Positions 23,201 through 36,208 of a stretch of DNA of 64,000 nucleotides are shown in pieces. The notes below the pieces were generated by a model. The model was not told the DNA's origin. It saw only the letters and a program-made list of their open reading frames with translations, and did not search any database. Position numbers and translations under genes: made by a program. The stretch is from Tomocerus qinae (taxonomy: Eukaryota > Arthropoda > Collembola > Entomobryomorpha > Tomoceridae), in assembly GCA_020055645.1 (NCBI GenBank), contig CM034546.1:98146001-98210000 (forward strand). The letters run 5' to 3'. How positions within the stretch are numbered: position 1 is the stretch's first letter; each line of letters starts with the position of its first letter.

Positions 23201-26200
23201 TCATACGCAATATATCCATGTAAATGACTACATGTGTAACATTGCATTTCGATCCTCTGTATTTTCCATTACATTTCATTTGCTATAGAAAGTCTGTAGA
23301 TTAACTGAAGGAGATGGCTGTTGTGTGGATTGGTAACAGTGCAAATATTCCGTTTCGAATTCATTGGCAAACGTGTAGTACACTAAGGAACGGATGTTCT
23401 AATGAGAAAATAAAAAAAGCTAGCTCCTACATTTACATCATAGTATTAGTCTGTGTCATCAGAAAATGTCTCTCCTTCTATACATTATCTCGCTCTTTAA
23501 TGGGTCACAGTAGTAAAACCAAAGCATATGATTTCTTCTGACTCTACCTTTCTTTACCTATGACTTAAGTCATTACAACCAAAGTAAGCATGTACTTTAA
23601 TGTGTACATAGAATACAATGAATTTAACGTTCGGTTTATTTCGGGCTCGGAGGGACTCGGCCTTAAGATGAGCGTATATAAAATTGCAGTGACAACGACA
23701 TTAGCGTAGCATTTCAACATCTGCATACAATAAGACTCTACATTGGCCATGAAAGGTAGGGTGCTAGTACTTGTTTCATTACCTAATATTATAACTATAC
23801 TTATACTATTTGTCTGAGGCAGAGAGGTATGTGTATATCGTAAGTAAGGTAAAGTAAGTCAGTGTGTTTAGCGTATAAAGGCCAATCTAAGGCACATCAA
23901 CACATCCGAGAGACTAGACCATGTCAGCCAAACTAATAAAATGTTGTCTTGTCTTCGTTTATATACCCATTATTATGTCGTCGGGTTTCCATTTGTTCTA
24001 ACTTCCAACTAGCATAGTCTAATACACAATCCCCATACATATTAGTATAGACTTGTTATCTGTGTAAGCATATACACAATTTTGTCAATAGTTTCTTTAC
24101 TGGTATTTTTCCTGAACACTCACGCAACCAATCTATACACTTGCAATTTTCTAAACCAGTACATTCTAGTGCTAACCAGTGATTTTCATTGAAAATCGAC
24201 GTAGAAATTAAGGAAATACTCATGTGTCTCTGTGTATCTCTCTCCAGGGATGGAATTGCTGAGATCAAGATGTATGCAAACTTACGTTGCTATTAACATA
24301 AATTGTAATGTGATTATGGTACCCTATTTTGTATCTGTAGGAGGATTCTTAATATATGACTACCTACTAAAGTTTAGTACTAGTGTACTCTAATACTGCT
24401 GAAATAGATAGGGATCATCTTGGTTCATGTTCATGATCATAGCACATATGCATCGAGTCGATAGCAGACGTTCGTGCAAATGATGCTAGGCAATATTAAG
24501 TATGTGTAGATTTTCCCAGTTGGAGCTAGCATTGCTTGCTCTGCATTTGTATTGTTTCGAGTTGTTTCTCAAATGATATTTTGAGACTCATCTCATCTCC
24601 TTGTCGTTTTTAGTTGCCGGTTCAGCTCGTTTCACATAGTTGACTCCTGACTGGGTGATACTATGAGACAAGAAGGAGACCAGCGTGATGTGATCATGTG
24701 AATGAATTTATGTGAACGGAATTGTTAAAACAAATAAATATGTCTTGTATTTTCCTGTACATATCCTCTGCACTCTTTGGTGTTATAGGTTATAATAAAC
24801 ATTTATAATGTTTCTTAAAATGTATCAGCTATACTGTGATCTCTGGAGAGCATAAGTTAGAAAGATGTATTTCTCGTAAACGATAGGTCTTCCTTGCTTA
24901 CTGGCTACATAGCTAAATTGTGTGTGTGCGCATAAATAAATGAGTCGAATGTAATAATAGAATAGAAGACTGTCAGTGATCGTTAGTTAGTCATTCACGT
25001 GATAATGTTCTATATAGTAATATCCTCACCTTTGTCCAACTATTACCAAATGATATCATGTGTTATTCAGTAAAATATATAGTGTTTTGGCGTCTTTTAA
25101 TAGCGACGGCAAGGTCACATAAAATGTCTACCATTTAGTAGTACAAATAGTATTTTCGGCAATCATGTGGTAAAATTAGTTTCACTAGTTTCTGAACAGG
25201 TAAGGTACATAGAACTTTAGATGTGTTCTAATGTTGTCATTGAGCACGTGCATGTCATATTTACAAAAATTATTAATACGAGTGTATTTATACACTTCGT
25301 CTTGTAGTACTGATGTTTATGCATGGATCCTGTGTCAACAGTCTAATGAGTTAATCCTCCCATCCGTCCTCATCCATATGATTTTCTATGCAACTTGAAT
25401 AGTAACTCAAATTAAATCTGCTTTTCAGTATGAAAAGCATGGATAATATTTAATAGATTGAATTGTGACACGGATTAGTTTTAAGGCAAATCTGCCAACT
25501 GCCATGTCATGTTTTTCTTTCCCGCAGTTTCATTCATGGTGCGTCACATAGATTGAAATAAGTAGGTGAATAGTATATGTACATATGATTTAGATGCTAA
25601 GGAAGGATAATTGAAGCTGAGTAAAGGACTATAAACAATATTAGGTGATTTTGACACTTCCTCTCTCGGGCACTTTATTTATACTTCGTTTCACCTCAAG
25701 CAAAGAATAAATGACAAGGGGAAATGTGTAGGTTTGATATAGTAGAGTTTATGATCAGTACATACGATCATTATCATAAGATATAGTCTCTTAGTACGAT
25801 TTAATAATAATAAATGTAAATAAGGTGTATATTTTCTATTTTGGACTTCATTTGTAGCACAACCATGAAAATGATGTTGGTGAACAACGCAATAAATTAT
25901 CAAACGTAACTTGGACGGTTTGGCCTTGTGTTTCGAATAGAAATCATGTGCTCAATGTACACTTTACTTACAAAGTCAATAGATTATGATCTTTGGTTGG
26001 CTATGTACTGTTTACATTTATATGATAGACATATCATAGATAATGTGTGTAAATACTATTACATTTTCCTATGAATCGCTTAGTTTGTTGGTGGTTTAGT
26101 CTGCCTTTGACATTTTCAGTTTGGCTGATGTAGCCAAATATGTTGAACTTCAAATGAAATTAAAATCGTAGTTTATTTGGATTCTATAGGGCTATCCTCT

Positions 26201-29200
26201 GCTGTGAAAGCGATATGTCTGCGACACTCTAAGCGCCAATTGGCATCGCTTGCTTCTTTCGCATATCGTGCATTACTTCTATGTCGTGTTGCTAAAAACT
26301 AGTGACGGTAACTACTAACAAGGATAACAACGTGATCGTCTTTCCCAAGTTTATCCAAACTGAAATAGTTGTGCCTTCATCAGCAAAGGTGTTCGTATAC
26401 ATTTGTGAAAGCTAAACCTCGTGAGCCTTGTATTATTAGCATAAATATGTATTGCATGTGTCTATGAATTATTTCCACATACATTTTGCTCACCTAGTTA
26501 CTTCAATCTTTATTAATAGATGCTAAATGTAAGTGTAGCGTGTGTAACACAAGTCGTAAATTTTTCCACAACCTTTGTCCACGCTCAATTTCGTCATAAA
26601 AATGTGTAAATGTGTCTACTACATACGCTATGAATGATTTACGTCATCAAATTGGATGTCTGACTGTATCAGAAGACGAGGAATTTAGATGCAAAGCTGT
26701 AGCGTAATAATTGTTAACATAATATTTTTGGGAAATTGGTCAAGATACACTACTGCTGTATGCCTAATGCCTACAACTACATCACAAATTACAATTAGTC
26801 TATATACATTATGTAGTAGACGAAACATTAATTAAATGTGTAAGCAATGGAGTGGTATTTATGACTATGACTGAACTTGAACTGGTAGTCTGCTAGTATT
26901 TGTCTCCAAGTGTCATACGAATTTGAGAAGCCAGGCAGTCATAGAGGCAAATGTGGTCATGAAGAACGGAGTAATTATAAAAAAAACTTTCTTTTGGGCT
27001 GCTGTCAAAAGCAGTTAGATTAATGAATCGTTTATTTATTTTAAAATGAAGGATGGTGGCAGTTGCATTTAATATCCTTCGTATTCGTAGTAGTAGTCTA
27101 CTGTCTGCAGTTGACTCAAAACTACTACAATTTATTAATTTGGTTAAATTGTACCAACAAAATTAGGCCTATAATTACTGTAGGGTTTTTTAACGAAGAA
27201 AAATAGAAAAACACAAGAAAACAAAGTATAATTAATTCCTTTCCAAAGCTCACAACTTTCACCTCTGAAGCTGTACTTTGTTAAGTTTCGACTGATTTCA
27301 GCCAGACAGGATCAGAGCTGCTTCCTTTGTTATGTTAACGTATTGAATGTAACAAGAATAAATCTGTCTTGTACTTAATTGTATCGTCTTAAGACTTAGT
27401 CTGTCTCTATCCCATGTCATTGTGCTAACGAACTTACCTAAAATGTTTCCCAATCATAGTAGACTCTTAGAACTGTTAAATACGCTCGTTGACATACTGG
27501 TGCATATGCATGACCAATAAATGTTAGGTTCATTTACTTAGTCACAGGAATGAGCCTCATATACTTAATTAATTTACAGATTCCCCATTGACTAAAATTC
27601 CTTTGCTTCTAAACTACTACTAGGAGTTGAATACAATATAGGTCATTAAGAACATTACAAATGCCTATAGGTAAATTATAGCTGAATTGTGAATGTACGT
27701 ACATTGTAGTACTAAATTACTATCTGTACCTTTAAAAGTGAAGGATGGTATAGTAAATGTGTTTACGATAAGACAATGATAAAATAATATTGGGCATTCA
27801 TTGTAACTGTAATGTAATATTTAGTAGTACTTAGGGGGAGGGATGTCGAAAGGAAACAAGAAAGTTGGTAAAATGCAGAAAATTCAAGGGAGATGTTAAA
27901 ATTTTTGAAGAGCAGTCAACAGTCATTTGTTGTATCGTGTTTGTTTGGAAGTGAGTAATATGCGAGTAGATATATTGGAAAGAGACAGAGAGAAGGGACG
28001 AAGTGGAGGCTAGAAGGCAGTGGAGAGCATGTAGTAGTGAGATAGAGATGAATGTAGAAACAGGCGGGGTTGGACCAATTGGATCAACAGCCGGATTTTT
28101 GGCACCCGGTCCTTTTGGCACTTTTTAGATAGAGAAGTATGGAAGAGAAATGTATGGGATGGCTATGCTCTTTAAATCCAACTCACATCTCCTTTATGTT
28201 TTATTTGGTACTAGAGGTGTGTGCTTGGCTAATGCTAATGTGTAGCTGGAGTGTAAGTGGATACAGAGATATTCAGGATAGGATAAGAAAGAAACAGCAT
28301 AGCGACATTCGAACTTGAGATCATGCATACTCCGTGGTAAAGGTAAAGGAGAGCTATAAAGAAAATGTATCTCGTCATCAACTACCAAATAATATTATCG
28401 TCATCATGAGCATTCTGTCGTTTTACCTCCGGAGGTTTGGCATTAGTAGCTCCAGAGAGATCGTACGATAGCGCAACAATAGGTCGGTGAAGTGCAACTT
28501 GAATTTGGAAGGTTGTTTGTGTTGATTTTGCTAAATTTCAATGATCTCAGGATTTGGAATTTTTGGTGGAAAGTTCTCGAAGCGAAAGGAGATCAAATGC
28601 ACTCCGTGTGTACGTGAAGAGTGTAGTCAGTGTGTAGTAGTTAGTAAGTAGCTAATACCTCGGTAAGAAAAGAGAGAGACTTGTTGCAACTCCATGTTCA
28701 CTTCAGTTCAGTTTAGTGTTTGTTGAGTCAATTTAATAGGCTCTTTCTTAAGTCTAAATCAGGACTGGAGTGTGAAGTGGGAATCTGGGAAACTTTGCTG
28801 GGATATGCAAAGAAGATTTGTGGCTGTGTTTGTGTATCCTGGCTGATTAAATTACCTACAGTTCGATTTGTGTACAAAGGAGAAAGTGGATTGTTGCAAA
28901 GTGTAAGCTCGACACATCTCTTTAGTTCAGAATTCATCAAAATCCAAAATGTGCGGAAGCTGTTGTTTTGTTCCTGAGTCCATTCGAATCCCCTTGGATT
29001 TAGGAAATCAGTCTGAGGTTATCAAAGTAGGTGCCTGCCTGCACATTGTAAGTAGAATAGAGTTTTCTTTTCTAACTAAACCTCTAATTTGAATTTAGTT
29101 GTAGTGTTAGTAGTAGTAGTAGTATCCTATAGTATATACGTACGTAAATATATCTGCAATTAGGATATATCAAGTATGTATTGCAATGCAATTTACAGTA

Positions 29201-32200
29201 GCGGCTAATTAAACAAACAAGGTAAATAGCTTTCATTATATCCTGCACTGCACTGCTTTCGAAATATATTTAGTTGTCCATCTATAAATACAAGAGTCAC
29301 GGCTCTTGCGGTGTTTTCTTGACTGTCTATATTAGTAGTATTGAGGGTGGCTTGAACAGATTGGTATTGACTTTGCTCGGCAAACAGGAGACACTGTTTT
29401 TGCTGCGATAAAGGAAATCCAACCAAATTGTAAATATTAGCAGTATGCAATTGATCATGTAGTTTTTTGTTGGTCGTACTTAGTAGGATTAGATAAGTTG
29501 AGCGTTAGCTTATCTAGTTAGCTAAATCCGATTTTAATGAGCTTGTTTTATTTGTGGTACGTTTGGGTTGCATTTGTCTGTGTGGGTGTGGTTTGATCGA
29601 TTGGTATTTCTGTCATTGTCTGTGAATGTCTTACGTTAAGTTAGCCCAGACTACGTATTTATTATCCATTAGCACAGGAAAAAATTGACTGAGCACATTT
29701 GCCGTCGGAATGCCAGCACCAGTTATTATTACGGCTTTCAGTTAAAGTGCTCCTAGTAATGTGATCCATGCCTGCTGTAAAGAACTTATTTTTTATGCGC
29801 ACTTTTATTACTCTTGTAATCAATATGAGTACCAATTGTAAAATACGAACTTTCAAACTTTGGACTTCATTTTCGCGAATACTCAGCTTCATTAAATGTC
29901 AACTAAAACTACTGCGTCTGCCAATTGCCAGATAGTTTTAGTTTACCAAAAAAATCAGACTAAGCTGTTACACTAGTTTCATGTAATGCAAGGATTATAG
30001 TCTGTAAAAATAAGCGATAGAAAAGGTTATTGAGTGATTGCCTGTGCATGCATTATTATTCTTTTATATAGGTACTCCCTGCGGGTGGTAAGCCTAGTAG
30101 GCCTACTTAGTATTTTTAGCAAAATTTGATACTACATACACACGTGTAAATATTCTCAAGAAAATCTTAACAATCTTAAGTAGTTCTTGATATATTATAT
30201 ATTATATATACTATTATCTTTCAAATGTTATGTAATTATAAACGCTGAAAGAATAAAGTAACAGCATGGTAAGCAATAAACAACTCATCCTTCTATTGCA
30301 GGTTTTGCCGTAAGATATATTTATGGGAACATAAAAATGCAAAATTTCTGCGCAAGAAAAATTTTTATTTCCAGCTATGCACTTTGATTTTGACATTTAT
30401 CATTACGTTGTTAGACTCAGATAGATAGAACAGGAAAGTCTTAGATCTCTGTTAGTTCTAGAAGTTAAGTTATAGTAACTTATTTAATAGTAGTTTGCAT
30501 ATAAACATTACATTTCAAAGAATTTTCAGTTTATTTTTGGATGAATGTTACATAGATATATTATTGTCATATTTTTACTGAAACCGTTGGAATAAACCGA
30601 ATAAACTGACGGAACAGAGTTATGTTGAAATTGGGATAGATGTTAGGAAGAAACATGAACAGAGAGAGACATAAAATTTGTTGTTTCGTTATTTAGTGCT
30701 TTCCAAAAATAACTATCCTTTAAGTGAACGTAGAAAAGAAAGTGAAGGGAAGGAAAAGGTGTATAACAAGGTGAAATGAAGTCAGTATAGTTATATTAGT
30801 AGTTGGAGAATATTTACACGTGATTTGCAGTAGAAAAAGCAACATTTTAATAAGCATCTAAAAATGTGTTTGTACTGCTGGTAATCTTTAAAGATCTACT
30901 GAAGAATGTGTGTAGCACTTCCGAAGTGAGGGTAAGGATGAGTAGGATGAAAAAGGCCAGAGATAAGGATGACTGCAAAGTGTGCAAACTACAAAATAAT
31001 CCATATGTTTATCGCTATCATGTATCTTGTCAATCCTGTGAAGGTCGTACGTATGTGTTTCCTTTTGAAAAGTTGAAGCGGATTTTTTAAGGATGCTGAG
31101 AGCAATTTAAAGTGTTCTTTATGTGTTGTTGATTCGGTATTGTTTTAGAAAATGAGATCACCGTTACTGAATGTAATGTTGAATTTATTTGGAAATTAAG
31201 TAGAGAGTATTGTCATTGACAGGCATTATCGAATTTCTTGTGAATATGGCAATGATGAGCGTAAATAAAGTTGTCTAGAGGAAGGACAGTGTTTACTTGT
31301 AATTTTCTATTGACTTTTTGTCGTTTATTTGGATGTTTCTATAAAGTGTGGTCTCGGATCATGTCCTATAGAGTAAAGTAGATGAGAATTTGCTCAGTTG
31401 GTAGATGGAGGTTGAGAAAGCGGAATGATCCGCTGAAAGATGTACATTGTACATGCATGCAATGTAATCAAAATATACACTCACCTCGTCACATCACATC
31501 AGTGGCAATATAACCTTGGCACTAGATTTCAAGACTTGGGGATTTCCGCTTCTTAAACCGTGTAACTCCTTCCTGTATTGTTCTAAAGACAGACGGATTT
31601 GTGCAATCACAAATTGCAGGAAAATGGAAACAATCAGCATGATTATATTTACCACTTGTACCGTATTGTTTACTTTGTTATTAGAGAGGAAATGCCACAG
31701 GATTTCAACAAACGATAACTCTCAATCATTAGTAATTAGGGATTTTCTTGGCATTATTGTGTAACTGGGACTTTCATTTACAAGTAAAAGGCAAACCGTT
31801 TTGGGTTTCAAGATATTTCTTACTCGTTCGTCCTATTCCACAATTGGAAAGACAGAATCTCTGGAAGTAATCCCTTGCTGAGAATACTGGGTGATCTTAA
31901 GAGGACAATACAAAACAAAAATTGGAAGCAAAAACCTGTATTATTTATGAAAAAGATAAAGTTTAGGCATGGATGTTTACGTTATAGGCGTATTTATATG
32001 CAAATTAGTACTTAACTATGGTACATATTTTGAATTTCTGAGCTATTAGAGTTTTGCCCAAAAAGTTGACCTGAAGCTGGCCACGTGCCATTTGGGGTAA
32101 TTTACTTCTTCACACGTACACACCCACTCTAGAAAGCTGACGCTACTTTACGTACACATTCGTCCCTAACCTTTATGTTCTTTTACAAACTCTGTTAAAC

Positions 32201-35200
32201 TTTCTCTTGCAACTCTGTACAAATGCTCAGAGGACAAAAATTGCATTTGATATGCGGAGCAAGTGCAGAGCTCTTTTACTCATATTTATGGGCTTAGTGA
32301 TTTTCAGTGGAGCTTAGCAAGTATGTGTTAAGTTAATAATGAATACTTGTACAGATGCACATGGGAGCATCGTGTATCATGTACCATAATGGTGATTTGC
32401 CGATTTATTTTTGTCATTTGTCACGTCAGGACGTCAAATAGTTAGGTAGGTAGACTTTTCTTTGGAATGTTTGCTTTTGCCAGCGCAAATTGCTCTTTAG
32501 GATTCTACTGGGGTTTGTACAGTTGTCTTTGACTATTAAGCAGCCATTGTTAACGCTAGAAATCTTCGGAACCTAATAATAAATGCAGATTTCGTTTTAC
32601 TTCGCTTAGCAGTGGCACTCTCTCTACGTTTAGTAAATGAGTTCTGTGAAGGGTGAAGGAGGAAAGGGAGACCTACTTAATTTTATGTTTATTGAGTTAT
32701 AAAACCTTGTTAGTTAACTCACATGATGTTTGGCATGACTAAAACCGAAAATGATCTCAACGAACAAAGTAACAGTCACATGTATTGACATTGATGGTAG
32801 GGAACTTATCAGACAGTCGGGGTTATAGCATAAAACTAGGGAAAACTGTGACACTGACGAGCAAGTTAAAGTATTAATACTACATTGTAATGTAATACGT
32901 GTACATTTGCAAAGAATTAGAAAGGATCATAAGCAAGGAAGCCAGATAATAGCAAATTGAAAAGATTTTTAATTGTCACTATAAAAAATTGATATGTAAT
33001 ATTTCAGGGTGCCGAATTAATCCGTACCTCACGCTTCTGTAAAGATGCCAAAGAAGGCAAGTTCATGCGATACTTATATGAGGACTGTCGAACGTTGTAC
33101 GACTCCTTCCGGCGGGGTGCTAAAGAGTCAAGTAAGTCAGTTATCAGTTACTAATTGTTTGTCGATGTATAATTTTGGCAATAATGATTAATCCCCATAT
33201 TATTGCTAACAGATAATGGACCATGTCTGGGATGGAGAGAAGGGAAGAACAAACCATATCAATGGCTACATTACAATGAAGCGCTTCTGCGGGCGAAAAA
33301 CTTCGGATGTGGCTTGGTTCATTTAGGTTTGTTTTGGAATTATTATTAGATATTATATTTAGTTTACTATGATTTTAATTCATGTATAAGGATAAGCCAT
33401 TTCATGAAATTTTTGACGTTTTTGCAGGTATACAACCTGGTTCCTATGTTGGAATTTATAGTCAAAACTGCCCAGAATGGATCCTGTGCGAACAGGGTCT
33501 GTACTGCTATTCCATGGTGATCATCCCACTTTACGACACATTGGGTGCCGAGGCCTGTGCTTTTATTATAAATCAAGGTATGTTGTCGGGGTATATGAGT
33601 TCTCTAAAAGGAAGAGAATGTTAAAAAATTAATGATGTAGTTATCCGTAAATACTGGTTGTAAAAACAGTTTTTTGTTTAAACATTCTACAGCGGAGATG
33701 ACAACTGTGGTATGTGATGATGACGCTAAAATTAACATGTTATTGGACAAAGCTCCTTCATGTTTGAAGCGTGTGGTTCACTTCAGAGAGATAAAGAAAG
33801 ATACACTCGCCCGAGCTAAGAAACAAGGTATAGAAACTATGCGCTTTGAAGAAGTGGAAAAACTTGGTTCTGCCAATAGCCACGTGCATCGTGAACGGGT
33901 AAATTTTTCTAGCTATTTCATCATTTTTACCAAATGTTTATATGTTTACAGTAGCTGAAGATTTTAACCACTTACACTATATAGCATGTTTTAGTTTTGC
34001 CAATTTTCTAATGTTTCACAGTTATTAATGTTTACAGTGTTGTGATTGATGTGATGAATGTATAAATTCATGAACCAATATTTATGGATCATTTTGTTAT
34101 TTTCAGCCCCCAACCCCAGACGATATAAGTACTGTATGCTACACGTCAGGCACGACAGGCAATCCCAAGGGAGTGATGTTGAGTCATGAAAACATAGTTG
34201 CAGATGTGTCTGCTGTTCTTCTTCAGCTCGGAGAACATCGGCCAAACCGGCATGATGTCATGATCTCCTTCCTCCCCCTTGCTCACATGCTTGAGCGGTG
34301 CTGTCAGGTAAATGATGTGTTATGTTATGACATATTTCTTCTTATATTGACACTTTGACATGTAGACATAATAGTTTCAATATAACGGAGATGTATGTGT
34401 TTTTTGTCTGTAGGTGGCAATGTACATGCAAGGTGCATCTGTTGGATTCTTCATTGGTGACATTCGTGGACTTATGGACGACATGAAGGCTCTGAAACCC
34501 ACTGTGACTCCAGCTGTACCCAGATTGCTCAATCGAATCCATGACAAGGTATGTGTCAATCTCACTATTAAAACTTTCTAAATATTTGCGTATAATTTTC
34601 ATTTGAAATGTAGAAACCACATGTTTGTAATTTAGTAATACATTGTTGTTTGGTGGTGACAGGTTATAGGAACAGTCAATGGTTCTGTTATTAAACGGAG
34701 TTTACTACGTATGGCAATTAACAGTAAAACTGCTGAACTCCAGAAAGGAATCATGAGAAAAAATAGCATTTGGGATACGCTTGTTTTCAAAAAAGTTCAG
34801 GTAATTTATCATGCCTTTTTTATCATCTACATTTTAGATTTTGAGCTTAAAATATTTTAATTTTTGGTTTTTAGGAAAGTATGGGTGGTCGAATTCGACT
34901 TTTGGTTGTAGGGTCAGCCCCTCTTAGTGCAAACGTTCTTACATTCATGAGATGTGCTTTGGGATGTGTCGTAAGTTTTTGAAAGTAAATTTTTTAATTT
35001 CCAAAATTGGAAAATGTATTAACCGTTTTTAACATTAAATATATGTGCAGGTTGCTGAAGGTTATGGGCAAACTGAATGTGTTGCACCGGCGACTTTGAC
35101 TATTCAAGGTGACTGCACACCGGAGCACGTTGGCCCTCCTATTGCTTGCTGTTGTATTAAACTGGTAGATGTACCTGATATGGAATACTATGCCTCTGCT

Positions 35201-36208
35201 GGACAGGGTAAGGGTAAACTATTTTCGAACTGTTTAGCTTTATAGATGCAGAATGCAGGTGCATATTTATTTGAGTGACAGATACTGTGACGACATTCAT
35301 CATTATTTGCAATTTATTTACAGGCGAAGTCTGCGTAAAAGGTACTAACGTTTTCAAAGGTTACTTCAAGGACCCAGAAAGGACGAAAACAGCTATTGAT
35401 AAAGATGGGTGGCTTCATACTGGAGATATTGGAATGTGGCTTCCGGTACTGCTTCTTTTGTTTTACAATGATTCTTGTGAATCTCGAATGCAAAAGGAAA
35501 TGATGACTGACAGTTGTTTTTGATGTGTGTGTTATAGAATGGAACCTTGAAAATCATCGACAGGAAGAAGCATATTTTTAAATTGTCACAAGGGGAATAT
35601 ATTGCTCCAGAGAAAATTGAAAATATATATACCCAAAGTCAATTTGTGTCTCAAGTTTATGTCTATGGAGAATCTCTGAAGGTAATTCAATTATTTTTAT
35701 GTTATTTATCCTAGTGCGTCATCGGATGATAGATACCATTTGTTATGTAAAGGGATGAAAAAAACTGTTCTATATTAAAGATTTCTTTTTGTTACAGTCA
35801 TGTGTAGTAGCTATTATTGTGCCGGATGTTGAAACTGTAAAACAATGGGCACAAGAAAACGATATTCCTGGAACGCTATCAGTTCTATGTGCAGATGAGC
35901 AAATAAAGGACCTAATTTTGTCAGACATAACTCAACTGGGAAAGCAAGCTGGGCTCAAGTCTTTCGAACAAGTAATTAATTTATAGAAATATTTAGAATT
36001 TCCTTGAGGAATTAATTAAGTTTTAAATCCTCATGTGCTAAGTGTTAATTTGGATAATTAATTTTTTCAGGTAAAAGATATCTATCTACATCCTGATCCT
36101 TTCTCTGTACAAAATGGTCTGCTAACGCCGACAATGAAGACAAAACGACCTCAACTGAAAACCTATTTTAAGCCTCAACTAGAAGACATGTACTCTAAAT
36201 TAAACTGA
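17263..36208 (+). CDS. Acsl: long-chain fatty acid-CoA synthetase (ACSL1/5/6 type), about 718 aa
   Basis: The enzyme activates long-chain fatty acids to acyl-CoA with ATP, normally on ER or outer mitochondrial membranes. Exons: 17263-17359, 21390-21550, 33008-33131, 33213-33326, 33428-33577, 33693-33898, 34107-34307, 34414-34548, 34663-34800, 34875-34970, 35051-35207, 35324-35445, 35538-35681, 35798-35971, 36071-36208. All junctions keep frame. The second exon gives a hydrophobic Gly/Ala-rich anchor followed by YYVATRPKP. Then come NGPCLGW, the AMP-binding loop [30 protein letters not shown], and the family signature [10 protein letters not shown] leading into [19 protein letters not shown]. 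The length is normal. The first exon joins the second in frame, but ATG 21401 may be the main start (682 aa). A second alternative N-terminus is encoded at 28949. The donor after 35445 (GTACTG) is weak. A possible poly(A) signal is AATAAA at 37170. Confidence 0.95.
17360..21389. other. ACSL intron 1
   Basis: 4 kb, AT-rich. Plus-strand frames at 17575-17772 and 18083-18277 have no coding character. No RNA gene or mobile element is recognised. Confidence 0.5.
21551..28948. other. ACSL intron 2, left part
   Basis: Large AT-rich intron. A CT-rich microsatellite lies at about 22991-23020. A somewhat GC-richer patch at about 23060-23150 may be an old MITE fragment, but no partner end was found. 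A 122-codon minus-strand frame (22556-22188) lacks family resemblance. A 26-codon plus-strand frame at 28048-28128 is Gly/Pro-rich and stands out from its surroundings. The last few hundred bases should hold the promoter and 5' leader for the alternative exon at 28949. Confidence 0.5.
28949..29026 (+). CDS. Acsl: alternative first coding exon of ACSL
   Basis: ATG at 28949 is followed by 26 codons and an AAA/GTAGGT donor, phase 0. That is the same phase as the end of the anchor exon at 21550, so it can splice to 33008. The peptide starts [11 protein letters not shown] and ends [12 protein letters not shown]. Joined to [10 protein letters not shown] of the next exon, it lines up better with the equivalent region of known ACSL proteins (a DL..QS motif, then R.SR) than the 21390 exon does. 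This isoform (about 658 aa) lacks the hydrophobic anchor. It has three cysteines near the N-terminus that could be lipid-modified; this last point is inference. Confidence 0.65.
29027..33007. other. ACSL intron 2, right part
   Basis: Mostly AT-rich and featureless. It contains a short TAG-repeat tract at about 29108-29124 and a small plus-strand frame with a zinc-finger-like pattern at 30938-31090, listed separately. Confidence 0.5.
30938..31090 (+). other. short ORF with a C4 zinc-finger-like pattern
   Basis: About 50 codons starting [12 protein letters not shown] and then containing CKVC, 14 residues, CQSCEG and an aromatic/basic tail, ending in TAA. The spacing and the CEG after the second Cys pair recall the first zinc module of nuclear-receptor DNA-binding domains (CxxC, 13 residues, CEGC). 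The last Cys of CEGC and the FFRR are missing. It may be a decayed fragment or chance; it lies inside an ACSL intron in sense orientation. Confidence 0.25.
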
